Assembly: GCF_947500075.1 (NCBI RefSeq)
Contig: NZ_CANMQS010000009.1
Location: 1-64,000, forward strand
Reading direction: 5' to 3'
Length of the DNA stretch: 64,000 nt
Origin: an uncultured Sulfitobacter sp.
GTDB lineage: Bacteria > Pseudomonadota > Alphaproteobacteria > Rhodobacterales > Rhodobacteraceae
Positions 9,401 through 25,401 of the stretch are shown piece by piece; positions within the stretch are counted from its first letter, which is position 1, and every line of letters begins with the position of its first letter. The notes beneath the pieces were generated by a model. The model was given only the letters and a program-made list of their open reading frames with translations. It was not told the DNA's origin and did no database searches. The position numbers and the translations under genes were made by a program.

Positions 9401-9964
9401 TTGAACCGGACACAGCCCGCACAACCCGATCTAGAGAGCCTGATCGCACGTGTCGCACTGCGCGACAGACGCGCCTTTGATCAGCTTTATGCCGATGCCT
9501 CTGGCAGGTTATTCGCCGTTGCCTTGCGGATCATGAAAGACCGCGCCGAAGCCGAAGATGTGCTGCAAGAGGCCTTCATTCGCATCTGGCAGAAATCCGA
9601 CAGCTTTCGCCCCGGTCAGGCAAAAGCCATTTCATGGCTCATCACCATCGTGCGCAATCTGGCCATCGATAAACTCCGCGCGCGGCAGATGCCCGTGGCC
9701 CCGATGGAAATGGCGCAGGACATCGCGGACGAAAACCCCACGCCCGAAGCGGAAGCCAGCAACACCGAAGTCCGCGCCCAGCTTGATGCCTGTCTGGAAG
9801 AGCTTGAAGTGAACCGCGCCGAGGCGATCCGGTCTGCCTACATCGAGGGCTATTCCTATCAGGAACTGGCAGCCCGTTTCGACACACCCCTGAACACCAT
9901 CCGCACGTGGCTGCGGCGCAGTCTGCTTCGGCTGCGTAATTGTCTGGAGCAGACCTCGCCATGA
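9401..9964 (+). CDS. ECF-type RNA polymerase sigma factor
   Basis: A 187-residue sigma-70 family protein with region 2 (AFDQLYADASGRLFAVAL ... AEDVLQEAFIRIW, about 26-66) and region 4 (YIEGYSYQELAARFDTPLNTIRTWLRRS, about 145-175). It would direct RNA polymerase to a specific promoter set. The start appears to be TTG at 9401, behind a GGGGGA sequence; no suitable ATG lies before region 2. The next gene overlaps and encodes its likely anti-sigma factor. Its position behind gspD suggests a link with the secretion system, but the regulon is unknown. Confidence 0.9.
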   Translation: MNRTQPAQPDLESLIARVALRDRRAFDQLYADASGRLFAVALRIMKDRAEAEDVLQEAFIRIWQKSDSFRPGQAKAISWLITIVRNLAIDKLRARQMPVAPMEMAQDIADENPTPEAEASNTEVRAQLDACLEELEVNRAEAIRSAYIEGYSYQELAARFDTPLNTIRTWLRRSLLRLRNCLEQTSP

Positions 9965-10617
9965 CTGAATCAATGCCCACCCCGGACGCAGATGACGCGC
10001 TGGCGGCTGAATACGTGCTTGGTGTTCTGGACGACACCGAACGACAAGCAGCCGCACAGCGCGCCCGGACGGATGCCGCGTTTGCCGCCAGAATATCAGT
10101 TTGGGAAACCCATTTGGAAAACCTCAACAACGACTACGGCACGCAGGCCCCGCCAAAACACGTGAAGGTTCAGATCGACCGCAGGCTGTTTGGCGCCCCG
10201 CCACGGCGCGGGCTGAACTGGATTGTGACCGGGCTTGCGACGGCTGTTGTGCTCCTTGGCCTGTTCCTTTTCCAGACAGATCAGTCACCGCAACCCGATC
10301 TGCGTGCGCAGTTGAAAAGTGACGGCTCGGCCTATGCGTTTTCTGTTGCGGTTGACCTGGACGACCGCCTGCTTGAGATGGTGCTGACTGCGGGCGCGCG
10401 CCCAACAGATGGCACGTTTGAACTGTGGTTGATCCCCGAAGATGGCGCGCCGCAATCGCTGGGCATCTTCGCCTCTGGCGATGCACTCACCCTTGCGCCG
10501 CAGGTCCGCCTGTCTGCATCCAGCACCTTGGCCGTCAGCCTTGAACCTTCCGGCGGATCCCCAACAGGGGCCCCGACGGGTCCTGTCCTGGCAGTTGGAG
10601 TGCTTGCAGATGTTTAA
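9961..10617 (+). CDS. anti-sigma factor, RskA-like
   Basis: A 218-residue protein from the ATG at 9961, which overlaps the sigma gene by 4 bp. The N-terminal zinc-finger-like or anti-sigma region (DDALAAEYVLGVLDDTERQ) is followed by one membrane helix (about residues 87-107) and an extracytoplasmic anti-sigma-K-type domain (GTFELWLIPEDGAPQSLG). It presumably sequesters the preceding sigma factor at the membrane until a periplasmic signal arrives. Confidence 0.88.
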   Translation: MTESMPTPDADDALAAEYVLGVLDDTERQAAAQRARTDAAFAARISVWETHLENLNNDYGTQAPPKHVKVQIDRRLFGAPPRRGLNWIVTGLATAVVLLGLFLFQTDQSPQPDLRAQLKSDGSAYAFSVAVDLDDRLLEMVLTAGARPTDGTFELWLIPEDGAPQSLGIFASGDALTLAPQVRLSASSTLAVSLEPSGGSPTGAPTGPVLAVGVLADV

Positions 10618-11377
10618 AGCGTTTCTGAGAATTCTCGTTCTAAGTCATTCTGTTGCGATGACCGCCCATGCGCATGAGTTCTGGGTTGAACCCGACCGGA
10701 TGATGATCCCGGAAGGCGGTGTCATGGCGCCGGTTCTAAGGATCGGAGAGCAGCTTTCGGGAGAAACTTACCGGTTCCAGCCCCAGGCTTACGCCCAAGC
10801 CATCTGGAGCGGTCCGGCTGATCAGGTCGATTTCAGCCGCTGGCCGCTCTCCGGGCCAAAACCGGCATTCCGCGCCTTTGCCCCCGGACTTCACAGCGTT
10901 GCTGTCGCAACCTTTCCCCAAAAACTCACCTACGCGACACCGGACGATTTTCGCGCGTTCCTTGTTGAGGTCGGGCGGGAAGATCTATGGCCATGGGAGA
11001 CGGCCAGCCCCGCAGCACCGATCCAGATCCGGGAAACCTACCGCAGATATGCCAAGACAATTGTCCACTTCACGGCACGAACGGGCATGGATCGCCGGGT
11101 CGGCCTGAGACGTGAGTGGGTCTGGGACACAGACGCCTTTGTGCTGTTTGACCGGGAAGCCCCGAAAGCAAACCAAAAGACCAAGGTTACATGCCGCGCA
11201 GGGCCGGCCCCTCAAGCCGTGACTGAAATCCACATGGTGACAGGACAGGACGGAACGATCCGGCCGGTTTTGCCCTCCGGCGGTCGGTGCCTGATCAATA
11301 CTGTTTTCATGGAGAAGGACGCCGGACAGGACATGTGGAAGAGCGACTGGGTATCGCTGTTCCTGTTGGTGCCCTGA
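10610..11377 (+). CDS. DUF4198 periplasmic protein
   Basis: A 255-residue protein with a signal peptide (about residues 1-23, ending AHA) and the EFWVEP opening typical of DUF4198 (NikM-like) proteins, which are periplasmic and sometimes associated with metal uptake. The ATG at 10610 lies inside the anti-sigma gene, overlapping by 8 bp, so the three genes form one operon. Function and substrate are unknown; it may be a target or sensor of the sigma/anti-sigma pair. Confidence 0.8.
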   Translation: MFKAFLRILVLSHSVAMTAHAHEFWVEPDRMMIPEGGVMAPVLRIGEQLSGETYRFQPQAYAQAIWSGPADQVDFSRWPLSGPKPAFRAFAPGLHSVAVATFPQKLTYATPDDFRAFLVEVGREDLWPWETASPAAPIQIRETYRRYAKTIVHFTARTGMDRRVGLRREWVWDTDAFVLFDREAPKANQKTKVTCRAGPAPQAVTEIHMVTGQDGTIRPVLPSGGRCLINTVFMEKDAGQDMWKSDWVSLFLLVP

Positions 11378-11418
11378 AGAAAGGGTCTGCCACAACACAA
11401 GACGCGGCTGAGCCTGCT

Positions 11419-12846
11419 TTAAGAGTGCTCTTCCGGGTCTTTCTTCAGAAGGTCGTACTTGCGCAGCTTCACATACAGCGACTGCCGCGAAAGCCCCAAC
11501 ATCTCTGCTGCCGCCACGCGGTTGTTCGAGGTCAGCTCGACCGCAGTTTCAATGCACATCTTCTCAATCACATCTGTGGTCTTGGCCACGATGCCCTTGA
11601 GCGTTTGTGACCCGATCAATTCAATCACCGACCTCATGTCGACATCGGTGATCTGCTGGCTGGACTTGCGCACCATTTCCGCCCGGCTTGCATCACGGAC
11701 CACCATGGCAAACACTGTCTCTTTGGAACCCGTAAGCCGTGCAGTCGAAATCTCCACCGGCACTTCAACGCCGTTCTCACCAATCAGGCGGGTCGCATAG
11801 AGCCGCATCGCACCGGTCCGGGTCGCATTTTCAACGATCACGTTGAAATCAACCGATCCACGGCCCAGGAAATCCGTCAGGACGCGCCCTTTGACCGCCT
11901 GCGCATGCACGGCATCCGTCAACCGCAGGAAAGCCTCGTTCGCGCTCAGGATCTGTCCCGCCTTGCTGACGAAGATAATTCCGTCCGTGCTGCGCTCAAA
12001 CAACCCGGTCAGTTGTTCATCCAACACATCGGAGCGGACGCTCGCGCCCTCTTCGTCCATGATCTGGCACAGCAACATCTGCTCACCCGTGGTCCGGAAC
12101 ACTGTCGGGCGCAGAATGAAGGCCCGTCCTTCAACGGTGCGCACCCTCACCTCCCCGCCGGACTGGCTGGAGGCGATGCGCGTCAGCGTTTCAATCATCG
12201 TGTAATCGCCGGGCGTTTCCAGCATCTCTGCAAGGTTCGCGCCAACAAGATCACCGCGTTGCTTGTCCAGCATCGACATCGCGGCGGGATTGCAATCGAC
12301 AATCTCACCTTGGCTCAACGTCACAAAAAGCGTGCCGCGGTCGGTCGCGGCCATCAGCACGCGGAGGCGGGTTTCATATTCCCGCTGCGCCTCATAATCC
12401 TTTTCAAGCGCGATCTGAGCCGCCACAAGCTGCTGCTGCATTTCTGCGACGGGGCGCAGATCCTGGCCCAGCATCAAGATCGCACCATCCGTACCGATCC
12501 GGTGAAAGCTGTATCGCATCGGGAATTCCTGCTGCGCGCCATTGGCCGAATGGTTCAACTCAATCGGCCGCACCATCGCGCCGTTCCCTTCAAGGAACTC
12601 AGCAAAGCGGTCTTCGAACTTGGGCAGGGATTCAACGGTCAGATGATCCCGCAGGGATTGCCCTTCCCAGCGTGACACACCGGAGTGCATCTTGAAGTTG
12701 GGATTGCTCAACACGCCCAGAACCGTACCGGTGCTGGATACCACAAGCGCCAGATCGGCAATCCGGGAGATAATCTCCGACACGATCTCCGGTTCGATCA
12801 TCGGGATCAGGCCGCTTGTCCAGGTCATTTCGCCCTGAGACATCAT
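11419..12846 (-). CDS. ppsR: PpsR/CrtJ photosynthesis gene repressor
   Basis: A 475-residue regulator with an N-terminal PAS-like region, a linker helix (about 135-165), two further PAS domains (about 160-270 and 280-390) and a C-terminal Fis-type helix-turn-helix (NNRVAAAEMLGLSRQSLYVK). PpsR represses bch, crt, puf and related genes by binding TGT-N12-ACA, eleven copies of which lie in this window. Cys260 and Cys431 occupy positions comparable to the redox cysteines of Rhodobacter PpsR. It overlaps ppaA by 4 bp, so repressor and antirepressor are co-transcribed. Confidence 0.96.
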   Translation of the reverse strand: MMSQGEMTWTSGLIPMIEPEIVSEIISRIADLALVVSSTGTVLGVLSNPNFKMHSGVSRWEGQSLRDHLTVESLPKFEDRFAEFLEGNGAMVRPIELNHSANGAQQEFPMRYSFHRIGTDGAILMLGQDLRPVAEMQQQLVAAQIALEKDYEAQREYETRLRVLMAATDRGTLFVTLSQGEIVDCNPAAMSMLDKQRGDLVGANLAEMLETPGDYTMIETLTRIASSQSGGEVRVRTVEGRAFILRPTVFRTTGEQMLLCQIMDEEGASVRSDVLDEQLTGLFERSTDGIIFVSKAGQILSANEAFLRLTDAVHAQAVKGRVLTDFLGRGSVDFNVIVENATRTGAMRLYATRLIGENGVEVPVEISTARLTGSKETVFAMVVRDASRAEMVRKSSQQITDVDMRSVIELIGSQTLKGIVAKTTDVIEKMCIETAVELTSNNRVAAAEMLGLSRQSLYVKLRKYDLLKKDPEEHS

Positions 12847-13649
12847 GCCCGCATCTCCACCATCGCCATATCGCCGGTTGCGACGCGGTCGGTGAGGGCC
12901 TGCTCACAAAAGGCCATCGCGCCACCCAGGCTGCTGGTCACCATATCTGCCCCGGTGAAGGATTGAATGTCTGCCACGTGTTCCAGAATGCTACCGCCGA
13001 TAATCACCGGCGTGCTCCGGCTCATTGCTTTCGCAGAATCCACTAAATCACGCAGCGGATCAAGACACTTCCTGCCCGACCCTGACAACATGACCCCGGC
13101 ATAGTGGCCGGTGGTCAACGCCGCTTTCAACTTTTGCGGGGTCAGCTCATACTCCAGCAAGACCGGCGCGCCCCTGTGGCGCAACTGCCCGGCAAGAACG
13201 GTTGCGCCAAGGGTGTGTTGAACCCCATCGGGAACCCCGACCAGATACCCCGGTCGGCCATGCAAACGCGCACCGTCCAGAACACCCCAATCGGCTTCCA
13301 TCCGGCGCAGCAATCCTTGCAGCCGCGCGCAGCCGATTGTGACCGCACCAAAAGCCAGCTTGTCCGTGCACCAAAGTTCCCCCAGACGCTGCGCCACTGC
13401 AGGGATATAGTTTTCCGCAACCTCCGCATGGCTGATACAGGCCCGGCGCATATCGCGCAGAACCTCCTGCATCCCCGCCGGGTCCGGCGCAAGGACAGCT
13501 GAAGACAGGTGAGAAACATAGGTTTCGAGGAGTTTTCGACGGGCCTGAGCCTCCCGTAAATCAGGTGCAAGCAGGCTGATCGCCTGCAAGGCAATCCGGT
13601 TGACCTCATGCGAGGCCAAAGACTGCGCTGGGTCGGTAGGTTCAGGCAT
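12843..13649 (-). CDS. ppaA: PpaA/AerR cobalamin-binding antirepressor
   Basis: A 268-residue protein with an N-terminal helical B12-cap-like region and a cobalamin-binding Rossmann-like domain (about 140-260). The DGVQHTLG segment carries the His expected to ligand cobalt, and VMLSGSG and VIIGGS follow. PpaA/AerR proteins use B12 as a light-responsive cofactor and oppose PpsR/CrtJ. The gene is divergent from bchF across a region holding two PpsR sites. Whether it is closer to PpaA or AerR cannot be decided by eye. Confidence 0.9.
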   Translation of the reverse strand: MPEPTDPAQSLASHEVNRIALQAISLLAPDLREAQARRKLLETYVSHLSSAVLAPDPAGMQEVLRDMRRACISHAEVAENYIPAVAQRLGELWCTDKLAFGAVTIGCARLQGLLRRMEADWGVLDGARLHGRPGYLVGVPDGVQHTLGATVLAGQLRHRGAPVLLEYELTPQKLKAALTTGHYAGVMLSGSGRKCLDPLRDLVDSAKAMSRSTPVIIGGSILEHVADIQSFTGADMVTSSLGGAMAFCEQALTDRVATGDMAMVEMRA

Positions 13650-13729
13650 GCCTTCCTCCCTGACACTCCAGACGATTGTCTGTTAGAAAAGTAAAAAACC
13701 AGTCACATGGTCCAACAGCGACACTATAA

Positions 13730-13747
13730 TGTCAAATCAAATTGACA
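13730..13747. promoter_or_regulatory. PpsR operator, ppaA-bchF region, site 1
   Basis: TGTCAAATCAAATTGACA is an exact TGT-N12-ACA site, 80 bp upstream of ppaA. Confidence 0.88.
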
Positions 13748-13827
13748 GAATCAAGGCGATCTCCGGAGAAGCCCTTATTCTATAAGCGGAACGATCATTC
13801 TGCGACCTGTCTAGTTTGCAAACAACC

Positions 13828-13845
13828 TGTAAATTAAAATTGACA
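13828..13845. promoter_or_regulatory. PpsR operator, ppaA-bchF region, site 2
   Basis: TGTAAATTAAAATTGACA is an exact TGT-N12-ACA site, 52 bp before bchF. Paired sites like this allow cooperative PpsR binding. Confidence 0.88.
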
Positions 13846-13897
13846 CTTTTGTGCTTTCCTGCCAGATTTTGGACAGACATTCGCGTCTGGGGGAGCC

Positions 13898-15675
<1,778 letters not shown>

Positions 15676-15760
15676 CCCTCCCTCTTTTCTCCAAAAATAT
15701 CCCGGGAGCGCGAGGGCTGGCCCTCGCATCCGACACCCGCATCACCCACAGGACGCGCAG
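15676..15760 (+). other. bchN-bchB intercistronic hairpin region
   Basis: This is the longest gap in the bchFNBH run. It holds a perfect 8-bp inverted repeat (GCGAGGGC, 2-nt spacer, GCCCTCGC, 15710-15727) without a T-tract. It is more likely an mRNA-stability or processing element than a terminator, because bchB must be expressed. Confidence 0.55.
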
Positions 15761-17270
15761 ATGAAGCTCACCGTCTGGACATACGAAGGCCCGCCTCACG
15801 TTGGTGCCATGCGTGTCGCCACCGGCATGAAGGGCCTGCACTACGTCCTGCACGCCCCGCAGGGTGACACCTATGCGGACCTTCTCTTCACCATGATCGA
15901 ACGCCGCGATCACCGCCCGCCGGTGACCTACACCACGTTTCAGGCCCGCGATCTGGGTTCCGATACAGCGGGGCTCTTCAAGAAAGCCTGCCAGGACGCC
16001 TACGACCGTTTCCAGCCCGAGGCGATCATCGTCGGCGCCTCCTGCACGGCAGAACTCATCCAGGACGATCCCGGCGGTCTGGCCGAAACCATGGGCCTGC
16101 CGGTCCCGGTGATCCCGCTGGAACTGCCCAGCTACCAGCGCAAGGAGAACTTCGGCGCGGATGAGACCTTCCTCCAGATCGTCCGCCATCTTGCCAAGCC
16201 CATGCCGAAGACGGAGCGCGTCAGCTGCAACATCATTGGCCCCACCGCTCTGGGCTTCCGTCATCGCGATGACGTGCAGGAAATCACCAACCTGCTTTAT
16301 GAGCTGGGGATTGAGGTCAACGTCACCGCCCCGATGGGTGCCACCCCCACCGGCATCGCCCGCATGGGTCAGGCACATTTCAACGTATTGCTTTACCCCG
16401 AAACGGGGGAGCAGGCCGCGCGCTATTGCGAAAAGACCTTCGATCAGCCCTACACCAAGGTGATCCCCATCGGTGCGGGCGCGACCCATGACTTCATCGC
16501 TGAAATCCGCGCACTCTCCGGCTCCAAGGCAGAGATCGACACCGATCGTCTGCGCCAATCCTGGTGGTCCCGCTCCGTGGACAGCACGTACCTCACCGGC
16601 AAGCGCGTTTTCATCTTCGGCGACGGCACCCATGTGCAAACCGCCGCCCGCATCGCCCGCGACGAGATGGGCTTCGAAGTGGCGGGCATCGGCTGCTACA
16701 ACCGTGAATTCGCCCGCCCCGTACGCGCCTTGGCCAAGGAATACGGACTGGAGGCGCTGATCACCGACGATTACCTCGAAGTCGAGCGCGCCATCGAAGA
16801 ACTCCAGCCCGAGATGATCCTCGGCACCCAGATGGAGCGGCATATCGGCAAGCGTCTGGGCATCCCCTGCGCCGTCATCTCCGCCCCCGTCCACGTGCAG
16901 GATTTCCCCGCGCGCTACTCCCCGCAGATGGGTTTCGAAGGCGCGAACGTCATCTTCGACACATGGATTCACCCGCTGGTCATGGGGCTGGAGGAACATC
17001 TCCTGCACATGTTCCGCGAGGATTTCGAGTTCAACGACGCCGCAGGCCCGTCCCACCACGGCGGCCACGCGCCCAAACCTGCCGAAGCGCACAGCAATGA
17101 GGCCCCCGCGCCTCAAACCCAAACCGCCCAATCCGGTGAGGTCATCTGGCTCGATCAGGCCGAACGCGAGCTGAAAAAAATCCCCTTCTTCGTGCGCGGC
17201 AAGGCCCGCCGCAACACAGAATCCTTCGCAGCCGAAAAAGGCCTGCACGAAATCTCCATCGACACTCTTT

Positions 17271-17299
<29 letters not shown>
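15761..17299 (+). CDS. bchB: light-independent protochlorophyllide reductase subunit B
   Basis: A 512-residue partner of BchN. It opens with [20 protein letters not shown], contains [15 protein letters not shown] and [20 protein letters not shown], and ends with the C-terminal DPOR domain ([21 protein letters not shown]). The length is normal. Its last 29 bp overlap the bchH frame. Confidence 0.97.
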
Positions 17300-21762
<4,463 letters not shown>

Positions 21763-22431
21763 GTGACCTATGAGGCCACCAGAAACCGGGTTGAAACCTA
21801 CTTCGACCGCACGGCGACCCGCACATGGGAGCGTTTGACGTCTGACGCGCCTGTGTCGGGCATCCGGGCGACCGTGCGCGCAGGCCGGGACCGGATGCGC
21901 GAAGTCATTCTGAACGGCTTGCCGCAGGATATGACCGGGCTGCGGGTGCTGGACGCCGGTTGTGGTACCGGCGCGCTTGCCTTTGAAATGGCCAAACGCG
22001 GCGCGGTGGTTGTGGGCGTCGATATCTCCCCTCAACTAATTGATATCGCAAAGAAACGTACACCGGAACACCTCAACCGCCACATCTCCTTCCGTGCAGG
22101 TGACATGTTGGATGACCGTCACGGCACTTTCGACCACATCGTCGCCATGGACAGCCTGATCTACTACTGCGGCCCGGACATCGCCGCGATCCTCGAAGGG
22201 CTGCGCCCGCGTCTGCTGGGCAACATGATCTTCACCGTCGCCCCGCGCACACCGCTTTTGATGCTGATGTGGCGCGCGGGAAAACTCTTTCCCCGCTCTG
22301 ACCGCTCCCCCACCATGGTGCCGCACAGCCCTGACCGGCTGTCGAAGGCCCTGAGCGAAGGCAACCTGCGGGACATCGAACGGGTGAGCTCGGGCTTCTA
22401 CATCTCCAACGCGCTGGAGTACCGCCCATGA
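21763..22431 (+). CDS. bchM: magnesium protoporphyrin IX methyltransferase BchM
   Basis: A 222-residue SAM-dependent methyltransferase that esterifies the C13 propionate of Mg-protoporphyrin IX. The SAM motif is VLDAGCGTGALAFEMAKRG (about 65-83). It starts with GTG directly after the bchL stop, indicating coupled translation, and overlaps lhaA by 4 bp. Confidence 0.96.
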   Translation: MTYEATRNRVETYFDRTATRTWERLTSDAPVSGIRATVRAGRDRMREVILNGLPQDMTGLRVLDAGCGTGALAFEMAKRGAVVVGVDISPQLIDIAKKRTPEHLNRHISFRAGDMLDDRHGTFDHIVAMDSLIYYCGPDIAAILEGLRPRLLGNMIFTVAPRTPLLMLMWRAGKLFPRSDRSPTMVPHSPDRLSKALSEGNLRDIERVSSGFYISNALEYRP

Positions 22432-23858
22432 TCGTGACCCGCAATCTGGTGAAGAACATGGGGCTGCGGATGCTGCCGTTCTCTGACGCGGTCAGTGATC
22501 AATTGCCCCTGTCGCAGCTGCTGCGGTTGTCGTTGTTTCAGATCTCTGTGGGCATGGCCGCTGTCATGCTTTTGGGCACGCTCAACCGCGTGATGATCGT
22601 CGAACTCAGCGTGGCCGCCACCATCGTCGCTGCGATGATCGCGATCCCTGTGCTGGTCGCCCCCTTCCGCGCGCTTTTGGGGTTCAAATCGGACAATTAC
22701 CGCTCCGCCATCGGGTGGAAGCGTATTCCCTACCTCTGGTTCGGCTCCATGTGGCAGTTCGGCGGGCTGGCGATCATGCCGATGGCGCTGCTGGTGCTGT
22801 CCGGGGATCAAACCATCGAAGTCGGCCGCTGGGGCGAAGTGGGCGCGGCACTCGCCTTCCTGCTGACCGGCCTTGGGATGCACATGACGCAAACCGCAGG
22901 TCTGGCACTGGCGGCAGATCGCGCAACCGACGAAACCCGGCCTCAAGTCGTCGCCTTGCTCTATGTGATGTTCCTGATCGGCATGGGCATTTCCGCCATC
23001 ATCATTGGAACATTACTGCGTGATTTCAGCGCCTTGCGCCTTGTTCAGGTGGTACAGGGCGCCGCCGTCGTGACCCTGCTGCTCAACGTCATCGCCTTGT
23101 GGAAACAGGAACGCGTCGCCCCGATGAGCCAGGAAGAACGCAGCGCCCCCATGCCACAGTTCAAGGACGCATGGCACGATCTGACCTCCGGCACTGAAGC
23201 AGGTCGCCTGCTTGTGGTGATCTTTCTGGGCACGCTGGCCTTCAACATGCAGGACGTGCTGCTGGAACCCTATGGCGGCGAAATCCTCGGGCTTTCCGTT
23301 TCTGCCACCACACTGCTGACCGCGCTCTGGGCGCTTGGCGCGCTGGTTGGCTTTGGCCTTGCCGCGCGGTGGCTCAAATCGGACACACATCCACACCGCA
23401 TGGCCGCCCGTGGTATCCTGATTGGTCTGGGCGCTTTTTGCGCAGTGATCTTTGCCGCCCCCATGAACAGCCCAACGCTGTTTTTCGCCGGTGCAGGAGG
23501 CATTGGTCTGGGCGGCGGATTGTTCGCTGTAGCGACGCTGACCTCCGCCATGGCGCTGGATACACAGGGCACCGCCGGCAAGGGCCTCGCCCTTGGTGCG
23601 TGGGGGGCGGCACAGGCAACGGCGGCTGGCGTGGCGATCTTCATGGGCGGCGCGCTGCGCGACATCGTAAACTCCGCGGCCACATCCGGCGCCTTGGGCG
23701 AAGCCCTACAATCCCCCGCCACGGGCTACTCGGTCGTCTACCACATTGAGATCGGCCTGCTGTTCATCACGCTCATCGCGCTGGGGCCTCTGGTCCGGGC
23801 GCGCCCGCTTTCAGACACGACACCCCTTCCCAAGGGGCTTGCGGATTTTCCCACATGA
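22428..23858 (+). CDS. lhaA: LhaA-type light-harvesting 1 assembly protein (BCD family MFS)
   Basis: A 476-residue, about 12-helix member of the bacteriochlorophyll delivery (PucC/LhaA) branch of the major facilitator superfamily. Its position between bchM and puhA is that of lhaA, needed for LH1 assembly in Rhodobacter. FRALLGFKSDNYRSAIGWKRIPY is the characteristic loop. A second family member occurs at 60316-61599. Confidence 0.93.
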   Translation: MIVTRNLVKNMGLRMLPFSDAVSDQLPLSQLLRLSLFQISVGMAAVMLLGTLNRVMIVELSVAATIVAAMIAIPVLVAPFRALLGFKSDNYRSAIGWKRIPYLWFGSMWQFGGLAIMPMALLVLSGDQTIEVGRWGEVGAALAFLLTGLGMHMTQTAGLALAADRATDETRPQVVALLYVMFLIGMGISAIIIGTLLRDFSALRLVQVVQGAAVVTLLLNVIALWKQERVAPMSQEERSAPMPQFKDAWHDLTSGTEAGRLLVVIFLGTLAFNMQDVLLEPYGGEILGLSVSATTLLTALWALGALVGFGLAARWLKSDTHPHRMAARGILIGLGAFCAVIFAAPMNSPTLFFAGAGGIGLGGGLFAVATLTSAMALDTQGTAGKGLALGAWGAAQATAAGVAIFMGGALRDIVNSAATSGALGEALQSPATGYSVVYHIEIGLLFITLIALGPLVRARPLSDTTPLPKGLADFPT

Positions 23859-23923
23859 TCCGCTTCATCCCATCCCGCGCGAGACCCTCGCGTCACGACA
23901 CGCACACCACGGAGGACTAAAAC

Positions 23924-24697
23924 ATGGTTGGCACAGAATTCTTCGGCAACTTCGATCTGGCAAGCGCCGCGATCTGGGGTTTCTGGATCTTTTTCGCACT
24001 GCTGGTGTTCTACCTGCAAACAGAGAACATGCGCGAAGGTTATCCGCTGGAAACAGACGATGGCGCGCCTGCACCAAACCAGGGGCCGTTCCCGGTGCCA
24101 AAGGACAAGACCTTTGTCCTGCCCCATGGCCGTGGCGAAGTAACTGTGCCTTCGGGTCAACATCCTGACCGCCCCGTGCTGGCGCTGCAACGCACCTCAA
24201 AGGCCGCAGGTTCTCCTTATGTGCCGACCGGTGATCCGATGATGGACGGTGTCGGCCCTGCCTCCTGGGCCCCGCGCCGCGATGTGCCGGAGCTTGATGC
24301 CCATGGCCATGTGAAGATCAAACCGATGACCAGCCTGCCGGACTTTGCTTTCTCCGCCGGGACAGACCCGCGCGGCAAACCGGTTGTCACCGGCGATGGC
24401 GAAGTCGTGGGGCGCGTGATCGACATGTGGGTGGACGTACCCGAACAGCTGGTCCGTTACCTCACCATGGATGTGAACCCCGAAGGCTCCGGTCAGACGC
24501 GGCTCATCCCGATCAACTTCGCGCGGATCAAAAGCGACCGCGTCGTGGTCCGCTCGCTCTATGCCCATAACATCGCGGGCATTCCAGGCATCAAGAACAG
24601 CGAAGAAGTGACCCTCCTCGAAGAGGAGAAGGTCATGGCCTACTTCGGCGGTGGAACGCTTTACGCCGACCCTGCCCGGATCGAGCCTCAGATCTAA
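23924..24697 (+). CDS. puhA: photosynthetic reaction centre H subunit
   Basis: A 257-residue protein with one N-terminal membrane helix (about 12-32, AAIWGFWIFFALLVFYLQTE) and the PRC-barrel cytoplasmic domain (VVGRVIDMWVDVPEQLVRYL, about 158-180). It caps the L and M subunits and shapes proton delivery to QB. A GGAGG site precedes the ATG. Confidence 0.97.
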   Translation: MVGTEFFGNFDLASAAIWGFWIFFALLVFYLQTENMREGYPLETDDGAPAPNQGPFPVPKDKTFVLPHGRGEVTVPSGQHPDRPVLALQRTSKAAGSPYVPTGDPMMDGVGPASWAPRRDVPELDAHGHVKIKPMTSLPDFAFSAGTDPRGKPVVTGDGEVVGRVIDMWVDVPEQLVRYLTMDVNPEGSGQTRLIPINFARIKSDRVVVRSLYAHNIAGIPGIKNSEEVTLLEEEKVMAYFGGGTLYADPARIEPQI

Positions 24698-24760
24698 GAA
24701 AACCACATCGCCGGACCTGCCCAGCCACAGGTCCGGCGCACCAACCCAGGGATAGCTGTC

Positions 24761-25396
24761 ATGCACCATGATGATTTCAAATTCGAACCCGTCCCCGGCC
24801 TGCCAGAGGCACTGCCGGATGACGAACATATCCTCTGGCAGGGGCGTCCTGATGCGATGCGTCTGGCCCGTGAGGGGCTGAAACTGAATTGGGTGCTGGG
24901 ATATTTCGCGGTGCTGACGATCTGGCGCATCGGGGTGTCCTCCACCACCGTGCCAATCAGCGAAGCGATCTGGCATGGGGTGCCTTTTGTCCTTGCTGCC
25001 GCAGTCGCGGCCCTGCTAATCATCACGATGGCCTATGTGCAGGCCCGCAGCACCGTCTACACGCTGACCAACAAACGCGTGGCCATGCGCATCGGCGCTG
25101 CACTCACCATGACGCTGAACCTGCCCTACGTCTGCATCGCCAACGCCGCCGTGCAACAGCGCGGGTCCGGCCACGGCACGCTGTCGTTTGAGCTTCTGGG
25201 CGACGCCCGGCTCAGCTATCTGATGACATGGCCGCACACGCGGCCCTGGCATTTCGCCCGCACGCAGCCTGCGCTGCGCGCGATTGCAGACGTGGCAAAG
25301 GTGGCAGAGATCTTTGCCGAAGCGGCCGAAACCCGCGTTGCCACCCCTCAGGTCACCCGTGTCAGCCCCGGCGCTGACCCGATTGCAGCGGAGTAA
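24761..25396 (+). CDS. puhB: photosynthetic complex assembly protein PuhB
   Basis: A 211-residue membrane protein with an EHILWQGRPDAMRLAREGLK opening, two hydrophobic segments (about 45-90) and a PH-like domain (YTLTNKRVAMRIG). In Rhodobacter, PuhB assists assembly of the reaction centre and LH1. It lies between puhA and puhC, as usual. Confidence 0.92.
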   Translation: MHHDDFKFEPVPGLPEALPDDEHILWQGRPDAMRLAREGLKLNWVLGYFAVLTIWRIGVSSTTVPISEAIWHGVPFVLAAAVAALLIITMAYVQARSTVYTLTNKRVAMRIGAALTMTLNLPYVCIANAAVQQRGSGHGTLSFELLGDARLSYLMTWPHTRPWHFARTQPALRAIADVAKVAEIFAEAAETRVATPQVTRVSPGADPIAAE

Positions 25397-25401
25397 ATGT
25401 G

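Noticed and set aside
13808..13824. TGT-N11-ACA sequence between the two PpsR sites before bchF
   Set aside because: Spacing is 11, not 12; two exact sites already flank it, so I do not call it an operator.
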